From Aestuariibacter salexigens DSM 15300 (GTDB lineage Bacteria; Pseudomonadota; Gammaproteobacteria; Enterobacterales; Alteromonadaceae): a DNA stretch of 64,000 nucleotides. The notes under the pieces were generated by a model. That model ran no database searches and was not told the DNA's origin. It saw only the letters and a program-made list of their open reading frames with translations. The DNA is taken from contig NZ_AUBH01000002.1 of NCBI RefSeq assembly GCF_000429145.1, forward strand, positions 1-64,000. The letters are read 5' to 3'. The position numbers and the translations under genes were made by a program. This document shows, piece after piece, positions 55,212 through 64,000 of this stretch. The stretch's first letter is position 1. Every line of letters begins with the position of its first letter.

Positions 55212-58200
55212 CCACTGTCGGGCTGTGAGGACAGCTCTTCACTAAGCTGACGGCTAACTGCCTGCGGCGAGCCGGTGTGTCGGGTTAGCAGACGATAGGC
55301 CACTGGTACTATAAATAACGTGAAAAATGTCGCCGCAAACACGCCTGCAAGTATCACTGTTCCTATTACTTCACGGGTTTCTGCCCCGGCACCGCTGGAT
55401 AATACCAATGGAATAGCGCCGGCAATTGTGGTCAGTCCGGTCATCACAATCGGGCGGAAGCGTGTTTCTGCCGCTTCAACCAGTGCGTCATTGAATGCCT
55501 TACCCTGATCCCGTAATTGGTTCGCAAACTCGACAATCAGAATGCCATTCTTGGCCGCCAGACCAACCAGCATTATCAAACCAATTTGCGAATAGATATT
55601 CAGGGAAAACCCGGTCAGATAAAGACCCAGCAGACCGCCTCCCATGGCCAGCGGCACGGTGAGCATGATCACGAATGGGTGAATGTAGCTTTCGAACTGG
55701 GCGGCCAGGACCAGGAATACGACCGCCAGACCTAACACGAACACAAAAATTATCGAGCTGCCAGAATTCACAAAGTCTCGGCTTTGGCCTTTGTAGTCAA
55801 TAATCGCTGTTTCGGGCAGTTTCTCTCTGACCACTTGCTCTAGATGCTGCAACGCTGCGCCCAAGGTAAAATCAGGCGTTAGATTAGCCTCTAGCGTAAT
55901 AGCACGAACGCGGTTATAGCGAGACAGCGTTTCTGCTGCGCCGTATTCATCGATACTGATCAGGTTGGATAAAGGAATGAGCTGTCCGGTGCGCTCGGAA
56001 CGCACGTAAATGTTTTTAATGTCATCGAACGATCGCTGTGCGTCGCGTTCACCTTCTACTATAACGTCATATTCCTCACCACGATCGAGGAAAGTGGTAA
56101 CATTGCGGCCCCCCATCATGGTTTCCAGCGTACGCCCTATCTCCTGAATGGTGACACCGAGAGCGGCAGCACGGTCGTAGTTGACCACAAAATCCAATTG
56201 CGGACGGGTCTCTTTATAGTCGGAATCCAGCCCTTCTAATCCGGGATTGTTGGCGTTGAGTTCCTCAAATACGATATCGCGCCACTGGGCTAATTCTTCG
56301 TAAGTGGCACCGCCAATAACAAATTGTACTGGCTTGCCAGTGCCGCCGCCCAGCCCCTGACGCATTACCGGGAAGGCGCGCACACCGGGTAGCTCAGACA
56401 GCGACTGACGCACTTCGGCCATAATCTCAAAGGCATTGCGTCGCTGTGACCAGTCCTCGAGTATTACAATCACAATGCCGCCGCTAAAGTTCTCGATGCT
56501 GCCCCAGGCCCGTGGCGCGCGCACCAGCAGACGTTTAACCTCGCCGTTGTCGACGTATTTCATCATCCGGCTCTCTATTTCATCCATGTAGGTTTGCATG
56601 TATTCAAAACTAGAACCTTCAGGACCGTTAACCAGTACAAAAAAGGCGCCGCGGTCTTCCTGAGGGGTAAATTCCTGTTTTACATTGGGGTAAAGCCACG
56701 CAGTACCAGCCACTAACGATACGAAGACAAGACCAACGGAGACGGGCGCATTGAGTAACGTACGCAAGGCTCTCATATAGCCATTGCGCAGCCAGTTGAC
56801 AGCGCTGGAGGTAACACGCACCGGCAAAGCAGGGCGTTCGTCTGACTGTTTAAGCAGTTTTGAAGCCAGCATAGAGGATAAGGTCAGCGCAATAAGCGAT
56901 GAAAATGCCACTGCGGCAGCAATGGTCAGAGCAAATTCGGTAAATAAGCGGCCTATATCTCCCTCGAGAAAAGTAATGGGCACAAACACCGATATCAGTA
57001 CCAGCGTAGTCGCGACGACCGCAAAACCGACCTGACGGCTTCCTCTGAACGCGGCAACCAGTGGTGTTTCCTTATAGGTCTGTAAACGCCGGGTGATGTT
57101 CTCCAGCACAACAATGGCGTCATCAACAACGAGCCCAATTGCCAGCACCAACGCCAGTAAGGTAAGCAAGTTGATAGAAAAGCCCAGCAGATAGACCATG
57201 ATAAACGTCGCAATCACAGACACCGGTACCGTCATGGCGGGAATAAGCATGGCACGCACGCTGCCCAGGAACAGGTAGATCACCAGCACAACGCAGCCAA
57301 TCGCGATAAATAGTGTCGTGTACACCTCGTCGATGGCGGCCTCGATAAACACGGAGGCATCGTAGCTTTGTTCGATGGACATGCCTTCGGGCAGTCCCTC
57401 ATTAAGACGCTTGGATAGTGCCTTAACATTGCGGGCAACCTCAATGGTATTGGCTGTTGACTGCTTGATGACGCCAATGCCGACCATGGGAATGCCATTG
57501 CCACGGAAGAAGGTGCGATCTTCCTCAAGGCCCAATTCGACCCTGGCAACATCCCCCAGTCGAACCAAATATCCATCGGCGCCTTCAGCCAGCACCAGTG
57601 CTGAAAACTTTCCCGGGTCGGTAAAATTTCTATCAACGCGGGCTTTGAACAGGCGCTGCTCTGACTCGAGGCTGCCTGCTGGTAATTCTACGTTTTCGGC
57701 ACGTAACGCCCGCTCGACATCTGATACGCTAAGCCCTTTTGCGGCCAGTTTCTGTCTGTCCAGCCATACGCGCATCGCGTAGCGCTGACTGCCGCCAACG
57801 CGGATACGGGCGACACCGTCCAATGTTGAATATTGGTCAACCAGGTAGCGTTCGGCATAGTCGGTCAGCTCCGGAACTGACATGTCAGTACTGGCCAGGT
57901 TTTGCCAGATAATCACGTCATCGCTGCTGTCGACCTTCTGCACTTCGGGCGGCTCCGCCTCTTCGGGCAGATTATCCTGCACGCCGGCAATGCGATCTCG
58001 AATGTCGTTTGCCGCGGCGTCGACGTCACGTCCAATAGAAAACTCGATGGTCACATTTGATTCACCATCCTGTGACGAAGACTGAATAAACTCTATGCCT
58101 TCCACGCCGGCAATGCGCTCTTCGATCACTTCGGTGATGCGTGTTTCAACGATATTGGCAGGGGCACCAGGGTAGGCGACCTCAACCGTGACAATAGGCG

Positions 58201-58324
58201 GGTCTATGTCTGGGTATTCTCGTAGCGACAGACGTTCAAACGACACCAAGCCAAACGCGATGAGCAGCAATGAAATGACCGATGCAAAGACCGGGCGCTT
58301 TACTGAAATATCCGACAGGATCAT
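55184..58324 (-). CDS. RND efflux pump, inner-membrane permease (AcrB/MexB type)
   Basis: 1046 aa with twelve membrane helices and two large periplasmic loops. DISVKRPVFASVISLLLI start, GLVVDDAIVVLENI with the proton-relay aspartates in helix 4, and a second family signature GLAAKNGILIVEFANQLRD near ~940. Proton-driven drug or lipid export as a trimer. The adaptor gene lies 3 nt upstream; no outer-membrane channel gene is present, so a TolC-like protein elsewhere is presumably used. Confidence 0.96.
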   Translation of the reverse strand: MILSDISVKRPVFASVISLLLIAFGLVSFERLSLREYPDIDPPIVTVEVAYPGAPANIVETRITEVIEERIAGVEGIEFIQSSSQDGESNVTIEFSIGRDVDAAANDIRDRIAGVQDNLPEEAEPPEVQKVDSSDDVIIWQNLASTDMSVPELTDYAERYLVDQYSTLDGVARIRVGGSQRYAMRVWLDRQKLAAKGLSVSDVERALRAENVELPAGSLESEQRLFKARVDRNFTDPGKFSALVLAEGADGYLVRLGDVARVELGLEEDRTFFRGNGIPMVGIGVIKQSTANTIEVARNVKALSKRLNEGLPEGMSIEQSYDASVFIEAAIDEVYTTLFIAIGCVVLVIYLFLGSVRAMLIPAMTVPVSVIATFIMVYLLGFSINLLTLLALVLAIGLVVDDAIVVLENITRRLQTYKETPLVAAFRGSRQVGFAVVATTLVLISVFVPITFLEGDIGRLFTEFALTIAAAVAFSSLIALTLSSMLASKLLKQSDERPALPVRVTSSAVNWLRNGYMRALRTLLNAPVSVGLVFVSLVAGTAWLYPNVKQEFTPQEDRGAFFVLVNGPEGSSFEYMQTYMDEIESRMMKYVDNGEVKRLLVRAPRAWGSIENFSGGIVIVILEDWSQRRNAFEIMAEVRQSLSELPGVRAFPVMRQGLGGGTGKPVQFVIGGATYEELAQWRDIVFEELNANNPGLEGLDSDYKETRPQLDFVVNYDRAAALGVTIQEIGRTLETMMGGRNVTTFLDRGEEYDVIVEGERDAQRSFDDIKNIYVRSERTGQLIPLSNLISIDEYGAAETLSRYNRVRAITLEANLTPDFTLGAALQHLEQVVREKLPETAIIDYKGQSRDFVNSGSSIIFVFVLGLAVVFLVLAAQFESYIHPFVIMLTVPLAMGGGLLGLYLTGFSLNIYSQIGLIMLVGLAAKNGILIVEFANQLRDQGKAFNDALVEAAETRFRPIVMTGLTTIAGAIPLVLSSGAGAETREVIGTVILAGVFAATFFTLFIVPVAYRLLTRHTGSPQAVSRQLSEELSSQPDSGQPASPTNT

Positions 58325-58327
58325 GAT

Positions 58328-59389
58328 TTACCCCGCCTTTTTTGCTTGTTCAATTAATGCCGCGATGGATGTCGACTCGGTTTGCGTGCCGGTGATGGTA
58401 ACTTCGCTGCCTGGTGCAGCACGGGAAGTACCATGGGTGACCACTTTATCGCCTAATGACAGACCTGACAGTATTTCAGCCTCACCTTTGCGACGCGCGC
58501 CTAATTCGACTTCCGTGCGTGATACTGTTGTTTTACCGCCTTGCGATTCAATGCGCAGGACAAAGCTCTTATCCCCTGATGGGATCAGCGCTTCTTCCGG
58601 TATCACCAATGAATTTCTTGGATTGGCAGCAATAGTGACGGTCATCAATAAGCCCGGCTTTAAGCGCTTTTCGGGGTTATCAATCAACGCGCGTACCAGC
58701 ACCGAGCGGGTAACGGGGTCGATTCTGCTGTCGACGCTGAGTATCTGACCTTCAAAGGTTTCTCCGGGGTAGGCATCGCTGCGCGCAGTCACCGGCACGT
58801 CTGGACCCAATACGGGCAGAAATACCGACGGAACAGAGAAATCCAGCTTCATCACGCTATCATCATCGAGCGTTGTGATCGTCTGACCTGGCTGAACCAG
58901 CGAACCCACGCTGACATTTCGTAAACCCAAGACTCCATCAAAAGGTGCGACAACGGTGCGCAGCTTGATACGGGACTGTGCCGCGCGAATACGCGCCTGC
59001 GCTGTTTCCACCTCGCGCTGCTGCTCATCCAGTAGGGACTCCGTCGATGCATTGGTGGCGGTAAGCTTGCTCAGTCGTGCTACCTGTTTTTGCGCCTCAT
59101 CCAGGCGGGAGCGCTCTTCTGCCAGCTCTGCGAGCTCTTCGCTATCATCCATCTCGACCAGCACATCGCCCTTCTTGACCCGCTGACCGTCCTGAAAATA
59201 TACGGCAGTGATCATCTCTGTCACGTTCGCTGTTAAGTCGACACTTTCATTGGCGCGTAGTGTGCCTAACGCCTCAACCTCGTCAGCAATAGCTTTATTC
59301 TCAACGTTGGCAACAATGACCGGCGTTTGTGCTGCACCTGTCAGTGGCATGAATAAAAGGAACAGTAGAGACAAGAATGACCTTTTCAC
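58328..59389 (-). CDS. RND efflux periplasmic adaptor (membrane fusion protein)
   Basis: 353 aa. Signal peptide MKRSFLSLLFLLFMPLTGAA. Lipoyl/barrel-sandwich halves around ALGTLRANESVDLTANVTEMI and VVAPFDGVLGLRNVSVGSLVQPG, with a coiled-coil hairpin (~85-145) between. No lipobox Cys. GTG 59389 fits the signal peptide and has GAGGT 5 nt upstream; the upstream frame to 59443 is not used. Operon with the permease. Confidence 0.93.
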   Translation of the reverse strand: MKRSFLSLLFLLFMPLTGAAQTPVIVANVENKAIADEVEALGTLRANESVDLTANVTEMITAVYFQDGQRVKKGDVLVEMDDSEELAELAEERSRLDEAQKQVARLSKLTATNASTESLLDEQQREVETAQARIRAAQSRIKLRTVVAPFDGVLGLRNVSVGSLVQPGQTITTLDDDSVMKLDFSVPSVFLPVLGPDVPVTARSDAYPGETFEGQILSVDSRIDPVTRSVLVRALIDNPEKRLKPGLLMTVTIAANPRNSLVIPEEALIPSGDKSFVLRIESQGGKTTVSRTEVELGARRKGEAEILSGLSLGDKVVTHGTSRAAPGSEVTITGTQTESTSIAALIEQAKKAG

Positions 59390-59550
59390 AGAGACCTCAT
59401 TGGTTTTTCCATTGCCTATGGGTACTGTGATTATGGCAAACAAGATTAGTTGGAATACCGAATAATCTCATATCGATTGTTCGAAAAAGTCGAAAATATC
59501 CATTTTTGCGTGGCTGTGATGTACATTTACACGAAGAGAAGGAGGAAAAA

Positions 59551-60522
59551 ATGTCACACGTACGCTGGGGAGTGCTGGGAGCGGGTCGTATCGCACGAAC
59601 CTTCTGTCAGGATATACGCTTTGCATCCAATGCACAGCTCACCGCCATTGGTTCCAGACATGCCGCGCGAGCATCAACGTTTGCGACCGACTTTGTCATC
59701 CCTCATAGTTTCGGCAGCTATGCTGAACTCTGTCAAAGTAACGCGGTGGATGCCATTTATGTTGCGACGCCACATAACTTTCACTTCGAGCACTGCCTCC
59801 TGGCGCTCGAGCACGGCAAACACGTGCTTTGTGAAAAGCCTATTACGGACTCGCCTGAACAATGCGAAAGACTATTTACTCTGGCGAGTCAGCAACAATG
59901 CTTTTTAATGGAAGCCATGTGGACACTGTTTTTACCCGCAATCCAAACGGCTAAGTCCTGGCTGGATGCCGGTCGCATCGGCGAATTACTGCATATCAAA
60001 GCCGATTTTGGTTATCCAATTGAATTTGACGCTGAAGGCCGCCATTACAACCCTGCACTGGCGGGTGGCTGCGTGTTGGACATGGGCATTTATCCTCTCG
60101 CATTGGCGCTTTACATGGCAGGCCAGTTGCCAGACAGCTGGACAGTTAATGCGCACATTGCCGACACCGGCGTAGAAGACGATGTAGTGATGCTGGGACA
60201 ATGTGCGGGAGTATCCCTTCAGCTTGCAACATCATTTCGAACCCGTTTGCCCAATACGGCTTATCTGATTGGCAGCAAAGGATACATTCGCATCGATGAT
60301 TTTTTCTGCGCCCATGAATGTGTGCTATGTGTCGTGGATGAGGAAACGGACAAGTTTGTCGACCGGCGCCAAGGCTCTGGCTTTGAATTTGAAATTGAGA
60401 CCGCTTCACAGCATATTTTGCGTCAGCAGCATCAGTCAGACGTCATGACCGCTGCATTTAGCCTACATTTACAACAGCAAATGGATGGGATCCGCGCATT
60501 ATGCAACCTACAACGTCAGTGA
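59551..60522 (+). CDS. Gfo/Idh/MocA-family oxidoreductase
   Basis: 323 aa. Rossmann motif RWGVLGAGRIARTFCQDI and the catalytic HVLCEKPI lysine motif; ALAGGCVLDMGIYPL is the C-terminal domain signature. Close to dihydrodiol/glucose-fructose oxidoreductase types. NAD(P)-dependent, substrate unknown. ATG 59551 has AAGGAGG directly upstream. The end overlaps chrA by 22 nt. Confidence 0.93.
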   Translation: MSHVRWGVLGAGRIARTFCQDIRFASNAQLTAIGSRHAARASTFATDFVIPHSFGSYAELCQSNAVDAIYVATPHNFHFEHCLLALEHGKHVLCEKPITDSPEQCERLFTLASQQQCFLMEAMWTLFLPAIQTAKSWLDAGRIGELLHIKADFGYPIEFDAEGRHYNPALAGGCVLDMGIYPLALALYMAGQLPDSWTVNAHIADTGVEDDVVMLGQCAGVSLQLATSFRTRLPNTAYLIGSKGYIRIDDFFCAHECVLCVVDEETDKFVDRRQGSGFEFEIETASQHILRQQHQSDVMTAAFSLHLQQQMDGIRALCNLQRQ

Positions 60523-61697
60523 GAGGCCGGGCGCTCGAAGTTCTTGTCGTGTTTTTTTTATTGGGACTGACATCGTTTGGTGGTCCCGTTGCGCACATTG
60601 GCTATTTTCGTCATGCATTGGTTGAAAAACGCCGTTGGATAAGTGAACACGACTTTACGCAGCTACTTGCCCTTTGTCAGTTTTTGCCGGGACCTGCGAG
60701 TAGTCAGCTGGGTTTTTTACTTGGCTATCAGCGAGCCGGATGGTGGGGAGCGGGTTGTGCCTTTGTAGCATTCACCCTGCCATCTGCTCTAGTGCTAGCT
60801 GTGTTTGCCTACTGGTTATCGTCTAACAGTTCTTTCGAATTGGGCGCGGTAATCGATGGCCTGAAATTGGTCGCCTGCGTCGTTGTATTCGATGCCGTGC
60901 TGGGCATGTTCCGCAATTTGTGTCCCGATCGTGAGCGACAAACCATCGCGATAGCGTCAGCCGTCATTGTAATTTTCGCTGATAGCGTGTGGGCACAGCT
61001 TGCCGCGGTATTCGCGGGCGCTATCTTCGGCTTGTTGTTATGCCCAGCCAGTCAACGTAACGCGTCTGGCATCACTGTCTCGTATGGAAAAAAAGCCGGG
61101 GCAGGGATGCTAACGGTGTTTTTGGCTCTATTACTGACATTACCATTTTTTGCCCAGAGTCATGGCGGAGTCGTTGCTGTTATTGATGCATTCTATCGTG
61201 CTGGTGCATTGGTGTTTGGCGGTGGACACATTGTACTACCTCTACTGGAGGAGGCCGTTGTCACGCCGGGCTGGATACCTGCTGATACCTTCCTGGCCGG
61301 CTATGGTGCAACGCAGGCTGTGCCCGGCCCCATGTTTACCTTTGCCGCCTTTCTTGGTGCGTCGATCGCCACGCCGTACTCAGCCGCAATGACGTCGTTG
61401 ATAGCCGTTCTGGTCATTTTCCTGCCTGGCTTCTTACTGGTGACAGGCATGATCCCCTTCTGGCAACAACTGATGGCACAGCCCAAAGCAGGCGCTTTGG
61501 TTGCCGGCGTCAATGCCGCGGTAGTCGGGTTATTGGGCGCGACGTTATACGATCCGATTATGACATCAGGCATTCAGCGGCAGTCAGACTTGCTGATTGC
61601 TATTGTCGGCATTGCGATATTATCAATATGGAAACGTTCACCCTTGTGGGCAGTGTTATGGTGTGTGGGCGCGTCGCACGTTATATCACTTTACTGA
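60501..61697 (+). CDS. chrA: ChrA chromate-transport family protein
   Basis: 398 aa of the long two-domain CHR family. N-terminal half FFLLGLTSFGGPVAHIGYFRHALVEKRRW, C-terminal half FYRAGALVFGGGHIVLPLLEEAVV with GYGATQAVPGPMFTFAAFLG; about ten membrane helices. Exports chromate in characterised members, though many are of unknown substrate. Overlaps the oxidoreductase and converges with the solute-binding gene (7 nt overlap). Confidence 0.92.
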   Translation: MQPTTSVRGRALEVLVVFFLLGLTSFGGPVAHIGYFRHALVEKRRWISEHDFTQLLALCQFLPGPASSQLGFLLGYQRAGWWGAGCAFVAFTLPSALVLAVFAYWLSSNSSFELGAVIDGLKLVACVVVFDAVLGMFRNLCPDRERQTIAIASAVIVIFADSVWAQLAAVFAGAIFGLLLCPASQRNASGITVSYGKKAGAGMLTVFLALLLTLPFFAQSHGGVVAVIDAFYRAGALVFGGGHIVLPLLEEAVVTPGWIPADTFLAGYGATQAVPGPMFTFAAFLGASIATPYSAAMTSLIAVLVIFLPGFLLVTGMIPFWQQLMAQPKAGALVAGVNAAVVGLLGATLYDPIMTSGIQRQSDLLIAIVGIAILSIWKRSPLWAVLWCVGASHVISLY

Positions 61698-62452
61698 TAA
61701 TTGCCGCGAATTGATTCTACCGCTTCCCAAAACAGGTCAATCTGTTCGGCATGTCGCTGATAGATGTCCTTGGTGAAAGCAATGTGGATGTCCTGCTCGA
61801 TAAACGCCGGCTGTTTTTTACGAATAATATTGTGCTGCTGTAGGGTCATTACCATGTTATCTCCCATCTCCTCAGCAATCAGATAGGCATCGAGCTTGTT
61901 CATGCCCAGCATCGTGAAACCTTCCTTTATGCTGTAGTCGATCGGAGAGAGCCAGCCTTGCTCCTCGAGATAGTCGCGCACTACGTAACCCAATGGCGCA
62001 CCGATGCCAAACTCGAGATTGTCTACATCCAGAGGTTTATTAATGTTCTCATAAAAGAAAAATTGTGCCGTACGCAGGCGGGTGATGTTTGCGCTCGATT
62101 CGCTCCCTTGAGGAAAGGCTAAAAAGCGCGCGCGCTCCGGTGTCCAGAATAACGCATATATACCGTCTACACGATTATCCTGAGCCATCTGCAGACATCG
62201 ATTCCAGGCCCGATACTGGACATTGAAGTGGATACCCGACTGGTTTCCTGCACGGATAATCTGGTCAGTAGTCGAACCGGTGATCACTTTGGTCACGTCT
62301 GCATGTTTGGATAATTCAGTGCATACTGACAGCGTCAACGCTGCCTTTTTTGCATTGTCGTTGGCAGCGGCTACAACACAGAAAAACAAAGGGGCAAAGA
62401 AGAATGCTCTCACACGTCTATTAATATATTGTTGTTTTAGTAACCTTAGCAT
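61691..62452 (-). CDS. Periplasmic solute-binding-like protein
   Basis: 253 aa. N-terminal basic/hydrophobic stretch (RRVRAFFFAPLFFCVVAAAN) as a signal sequence, then a family-3 binding fold (YRAWNRCLQMAQDNRVDGIYALFWTPERARFL...GAPLGYVVRDYLEEQGW...KLDAYLIAEE). ATG 62452 is used because the frame further upstream runs through a terminator hairpin. No transporter partner. Related in type to the protein at 20.7-21.5 kb. Confidence 0.75.
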   Translation of the reverse strand: MLRLLKQQYINRRVRAFFFAPLFFCVVAAANDNAKKAALTLSVCTELSKHADVTKVITGSTTDQIIRAGNQSGIHFNVQYRAWNRCLQMAQDNRVDGIYALFWTPERARFLAFPQGSESSANITRLRTAQFFFYENINKPLDVDNLEFGIGAPLGYVVRDYLEEQGWLSPIDYSIKEGFTMLGMNKLDAYLIAEEMGDNMVMTLQQHNIIRKKQPAFIEQDIHIAFTKDIYQRHAEQIDLFWEAVESIRGNYQ

Positions 62453-62466
62453 AGTCAATCTGATAC

Positions 62467-62493
62467 AAAAAAGCCTGCGCAAGCAGGCTTTTT
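62467..62493 (-). terminator. Terminator of the antiporter operon (symmetrical)
   Basis: AAAAAGCCTGC-GCAA-GCAGGCTTTTT: an 11-bp perfect stem with A and T runs on both sides, 27 nt after the antiporter gene. Acts for the minus strand; symmetry would also allow plus. Confidence 0.9.
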
Positions 62494-62519
62494 ACTCTTG
62501 CTGAACGTATCTCGATTGC

Positions 62520-64000
62520 TTAGAAGATTTGTGCCAACAGCGCAATAAACACCATAACAACCAGCAGGATTGCCATTCTGCGTGTTAGCTCAGCAGCAGT
62601 GGTGCCGTCGTGTTCATTGTAAGAAGGCAATCTATGCACGGCTGCATCAATCTGACTCTTACTCCAGTCTCGCAACGTGGCAAGTCTGTACGATACCCAG
62701 GCGCCGGTTATCGGGAACAGACGGCGATAGAACCACTCCATATCCAGATTGACGGAGCGGAGTTCTGGTGGATACAGGCCCTGTTTGTTTAGCCACACGA
62801 ACGCGAGTGCTGAGAAGAACAGCAGCTGCAGTTGGGTCAACGTATGCGTAACATCATATGGCACATAACTGTTTTCCCACGGCAGTAACTGGTACATCAG
62901 CTGTGGATAGCTACCAATTGCGATACACAGCACCGACGCAATGCCCATGGCAATAAGCATATTGGTTGGCGCTTCTTTAACACGGAGCCCTGAATCATGG
63001 TGGAAGAAGGCAAAATACGGAATTTTAATGCCTGCGTGGTGGAATACACCTGCTGAAGCAAACAACAGCATCAACCACAGGTATTCATGACCCGCCTCAA
63101 TCATGGCCGCCATCACCATCGACTTTGATACAAACCCACTGAACAGCGGGAATGCAGAAATAGACGCTGCGCCGACAATACAGAAGACGGTTGTTTTGGG
63201 CATCGATTTATACAAGCCGCCGAGGTCTGAGCCGTTTACATGGCCAACCCGATGCAGTACGGCACCCATAGTCATAAACAGCAAACCTTTAAAGATAACA
63301 TCGTTGAAGGCGTGCGCTACGGCGCCGTTAAGTGCCAGTGCGGTACCGATACCGATCCCACACACCATGAAACCCAACTGGTTGATCAGGCTGTATGCCA
63401 ATACCTTGCGTAAATCGTTTTCTATTACTGCATAAAAGATAGGAAAACAGGTCATCGCCGCGCCGATGTAGACCAACAACTCTTCGCCAGCGAAGGTTCT
63501 GGCCAGCGCATACACCGCCACTTTAGTGGTGAAGGCGGACAGGAATACCGTACCTGTAGGCGTGGCCATAGGGTAGGCATCGGTCAGCCAGGTATGCATG
63601 AATGGGAAGGCACATTTGATACCCAATGCAATAAACACCAGCCATGATGCAGCAGAATCCAGACCAATGTAGCCAACATCCAGCGAGCCTGTTTGCTGAT
63701 ATAGCATCAACGCGCCAATCAACAACAATACCCCTGATAACACCTGGATCACCAGGTAACGCAGGCCAGCAAGACGGGCTGTCTGGGTGCGTCTTGCCCA
63801 GATTAAGAAAACCGACGTTAAGGCCAGCATTTCCCAGAAAATAAAAACGGTTACCCAGTCACCCGCAAATACAGCACCAAGCGCACTACCAGCGTACAGC
63901 AGCCCGGTCGACTGTTGCAGTTTATCATCCACATGCACCGAATAAATTAATGCCAGCAATCCAGCAATATGGAACAGGTAGCCAAACATCAGACTGAGTT
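62520..64000 (-). CDS. Mrp/Mnh-type cation/H+ antiporter subunit D-like protein (partial at window end)
   Basis: At least 489 codons from ATG 63989, and the frame stays open to base 64000, so the real start is probably beyond the window. Proton-conducting membrane subunit of the NADH dehydrogenase M/N type: VFIFWEMLALTSVFLIWARR, KCAFPFMHTWLTDAYPMATPTGTVFLSAFTTKVAVYAL, FYAVIENDLRKVLAYSLINQLGFM, and AHAFNDVIFKGLLFM, with the conserved Glu and Lys of the channel. The C-terminal ~110 residues include a lateral-helix-like tail. Na+/H+ exchange in Mrp complexes is likely. Confidence 0.88.
   Translation of the reverse strand, partial: LSLMFGYLFHIAGLLALIYSVHVDDKLQQSTGLLYAGSALGAVFAGDWVTVFIFWEMLALTSVFLIWARRTQTARLAGLRYLVIQVLSGVLLLIGALMLYQQTGSLDVGYIGLDSAASWLVFIALGIKCAFPFMHTWLTDAYPMATPTGTVFLSAFTTKVAVYALARTFAGEELLVYIGAAMTCFPIFYAVIENDLRKVLAYSLINQLGFMVCGIGIGTALALNGAVAHAFNDVIFKGLLFMTMGAVLHRVGHVNGSDLGGLYKSMPKTTVFCIVGAASISAFPLFSGFVSKSMVMAAMIEAGHEYLWLMLLFASAGVFHHAGIKIPYFAFFHHDSGLRVKEAPTNMLIAMGIASVLCIAIGSYPQLMYQLLPWENSYVPYDVTHTLTQLQLLFFSALAFVWLNKQGLYPPELRSVNLDMEWFYRRLFPITGAWVSYRLATLRDWSKSQIDAAVHRLPSYNEHDGTTAAELTRRMAILLVVMVFIALLAQIF

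Overview
The window looks like a chromosomal segment of a marine gammaproteobacterium, most likely an Alteromonadales member (Alteromonas/Aestuariibacter-like). The reasons are the E. coli-like synteny of apt-dnaX-ybaB-recR-htpG-adk, a complete hisLGDCBHAFI operon, a TonB-dependent receptor next to a TPR-sulfotransferase, a BCCT osmolyte transporter and an Mrp-type antiporter. The assignment is inferred from gene content and was not tested by any search.

Layout. 1-610: the 3' end of a 23S rRNA gene, a 5S rRNA gene and the rrn terminator. 1.0-4.0 kb: a STAS-like gene divergent from an hvfABC-type RiPP cluster. It has a secreted precursor with sixteen EGKCG motifs, a DUF692/MNIO modifying enzyme and its DUF2063 partner, with a terminator-like hairpin between precursor and enzyme genes. 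4.0-10.9 kb: housekeeping genes, including dnaX with a canonical -1 frameshift site and htpG with a sigma-32 promoter. 10.9-13.0 kb: MAPEG protein, an unknown gene, an IbpA-type small heat-shock gene with a sigma-32 promoter and a ROSE-like RNA thermometer, and signal peptidase I. 13.2-15.7 kb: MarR regulator and BCCT transporter. 16.0-21.5 kb: TonB-dependent receptor, TPR-sulfotransferase and a solute-binding-like protein. 21.5-28.8 kb: histidine operon with leader peptide and attenuator.

28.9-36.3 kb is a looser accessory region: two unknown small genes, two GNAT acetyltransferases, a GrpB-family protein, a GDCCVxC protein, a response regulator with a histidine kinase carrying an ethylene-receptor-like membrane domain, and a GAF/HD-GYP protein. 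36.3-44.9 kb is a tightly packed five-gene minus-strand operon: beta-barrel TPR protein, FecR-domain protein, large cadherin-like lipoprotein, CHASE2 adenylate/guanylate cyclase and an unknown exported protein. 45.0-53.5 kb holds metabolic and regulatory genes: two pirins, HAD phosphatase, a saccharopine-dehydrogenase-like gene divergent from a DUF2855 gene, DUF2244, YceH, ACT, LysR and a Tat-type dienelactone hydrolase. 53.6-62.5 kb: small membrane protein and GH13 enzyme, an RND efflux pair, a Gfo/Idh/MocA oxidoreductase overlapping chrA, and another solute-binding-like protein. The window ends inside an Mrp/NADH-dehydrogenase-like antiporter subunit.

The most interesting loci are the hvfABC cluster, the ethylene-receptor-like kinase, the FecR/CHASE2 operon, and several RNA-level controls readable from sequence (dnaX frameshift, ROSE thermometer, his attenuator, hvf intercistronic hairpin).
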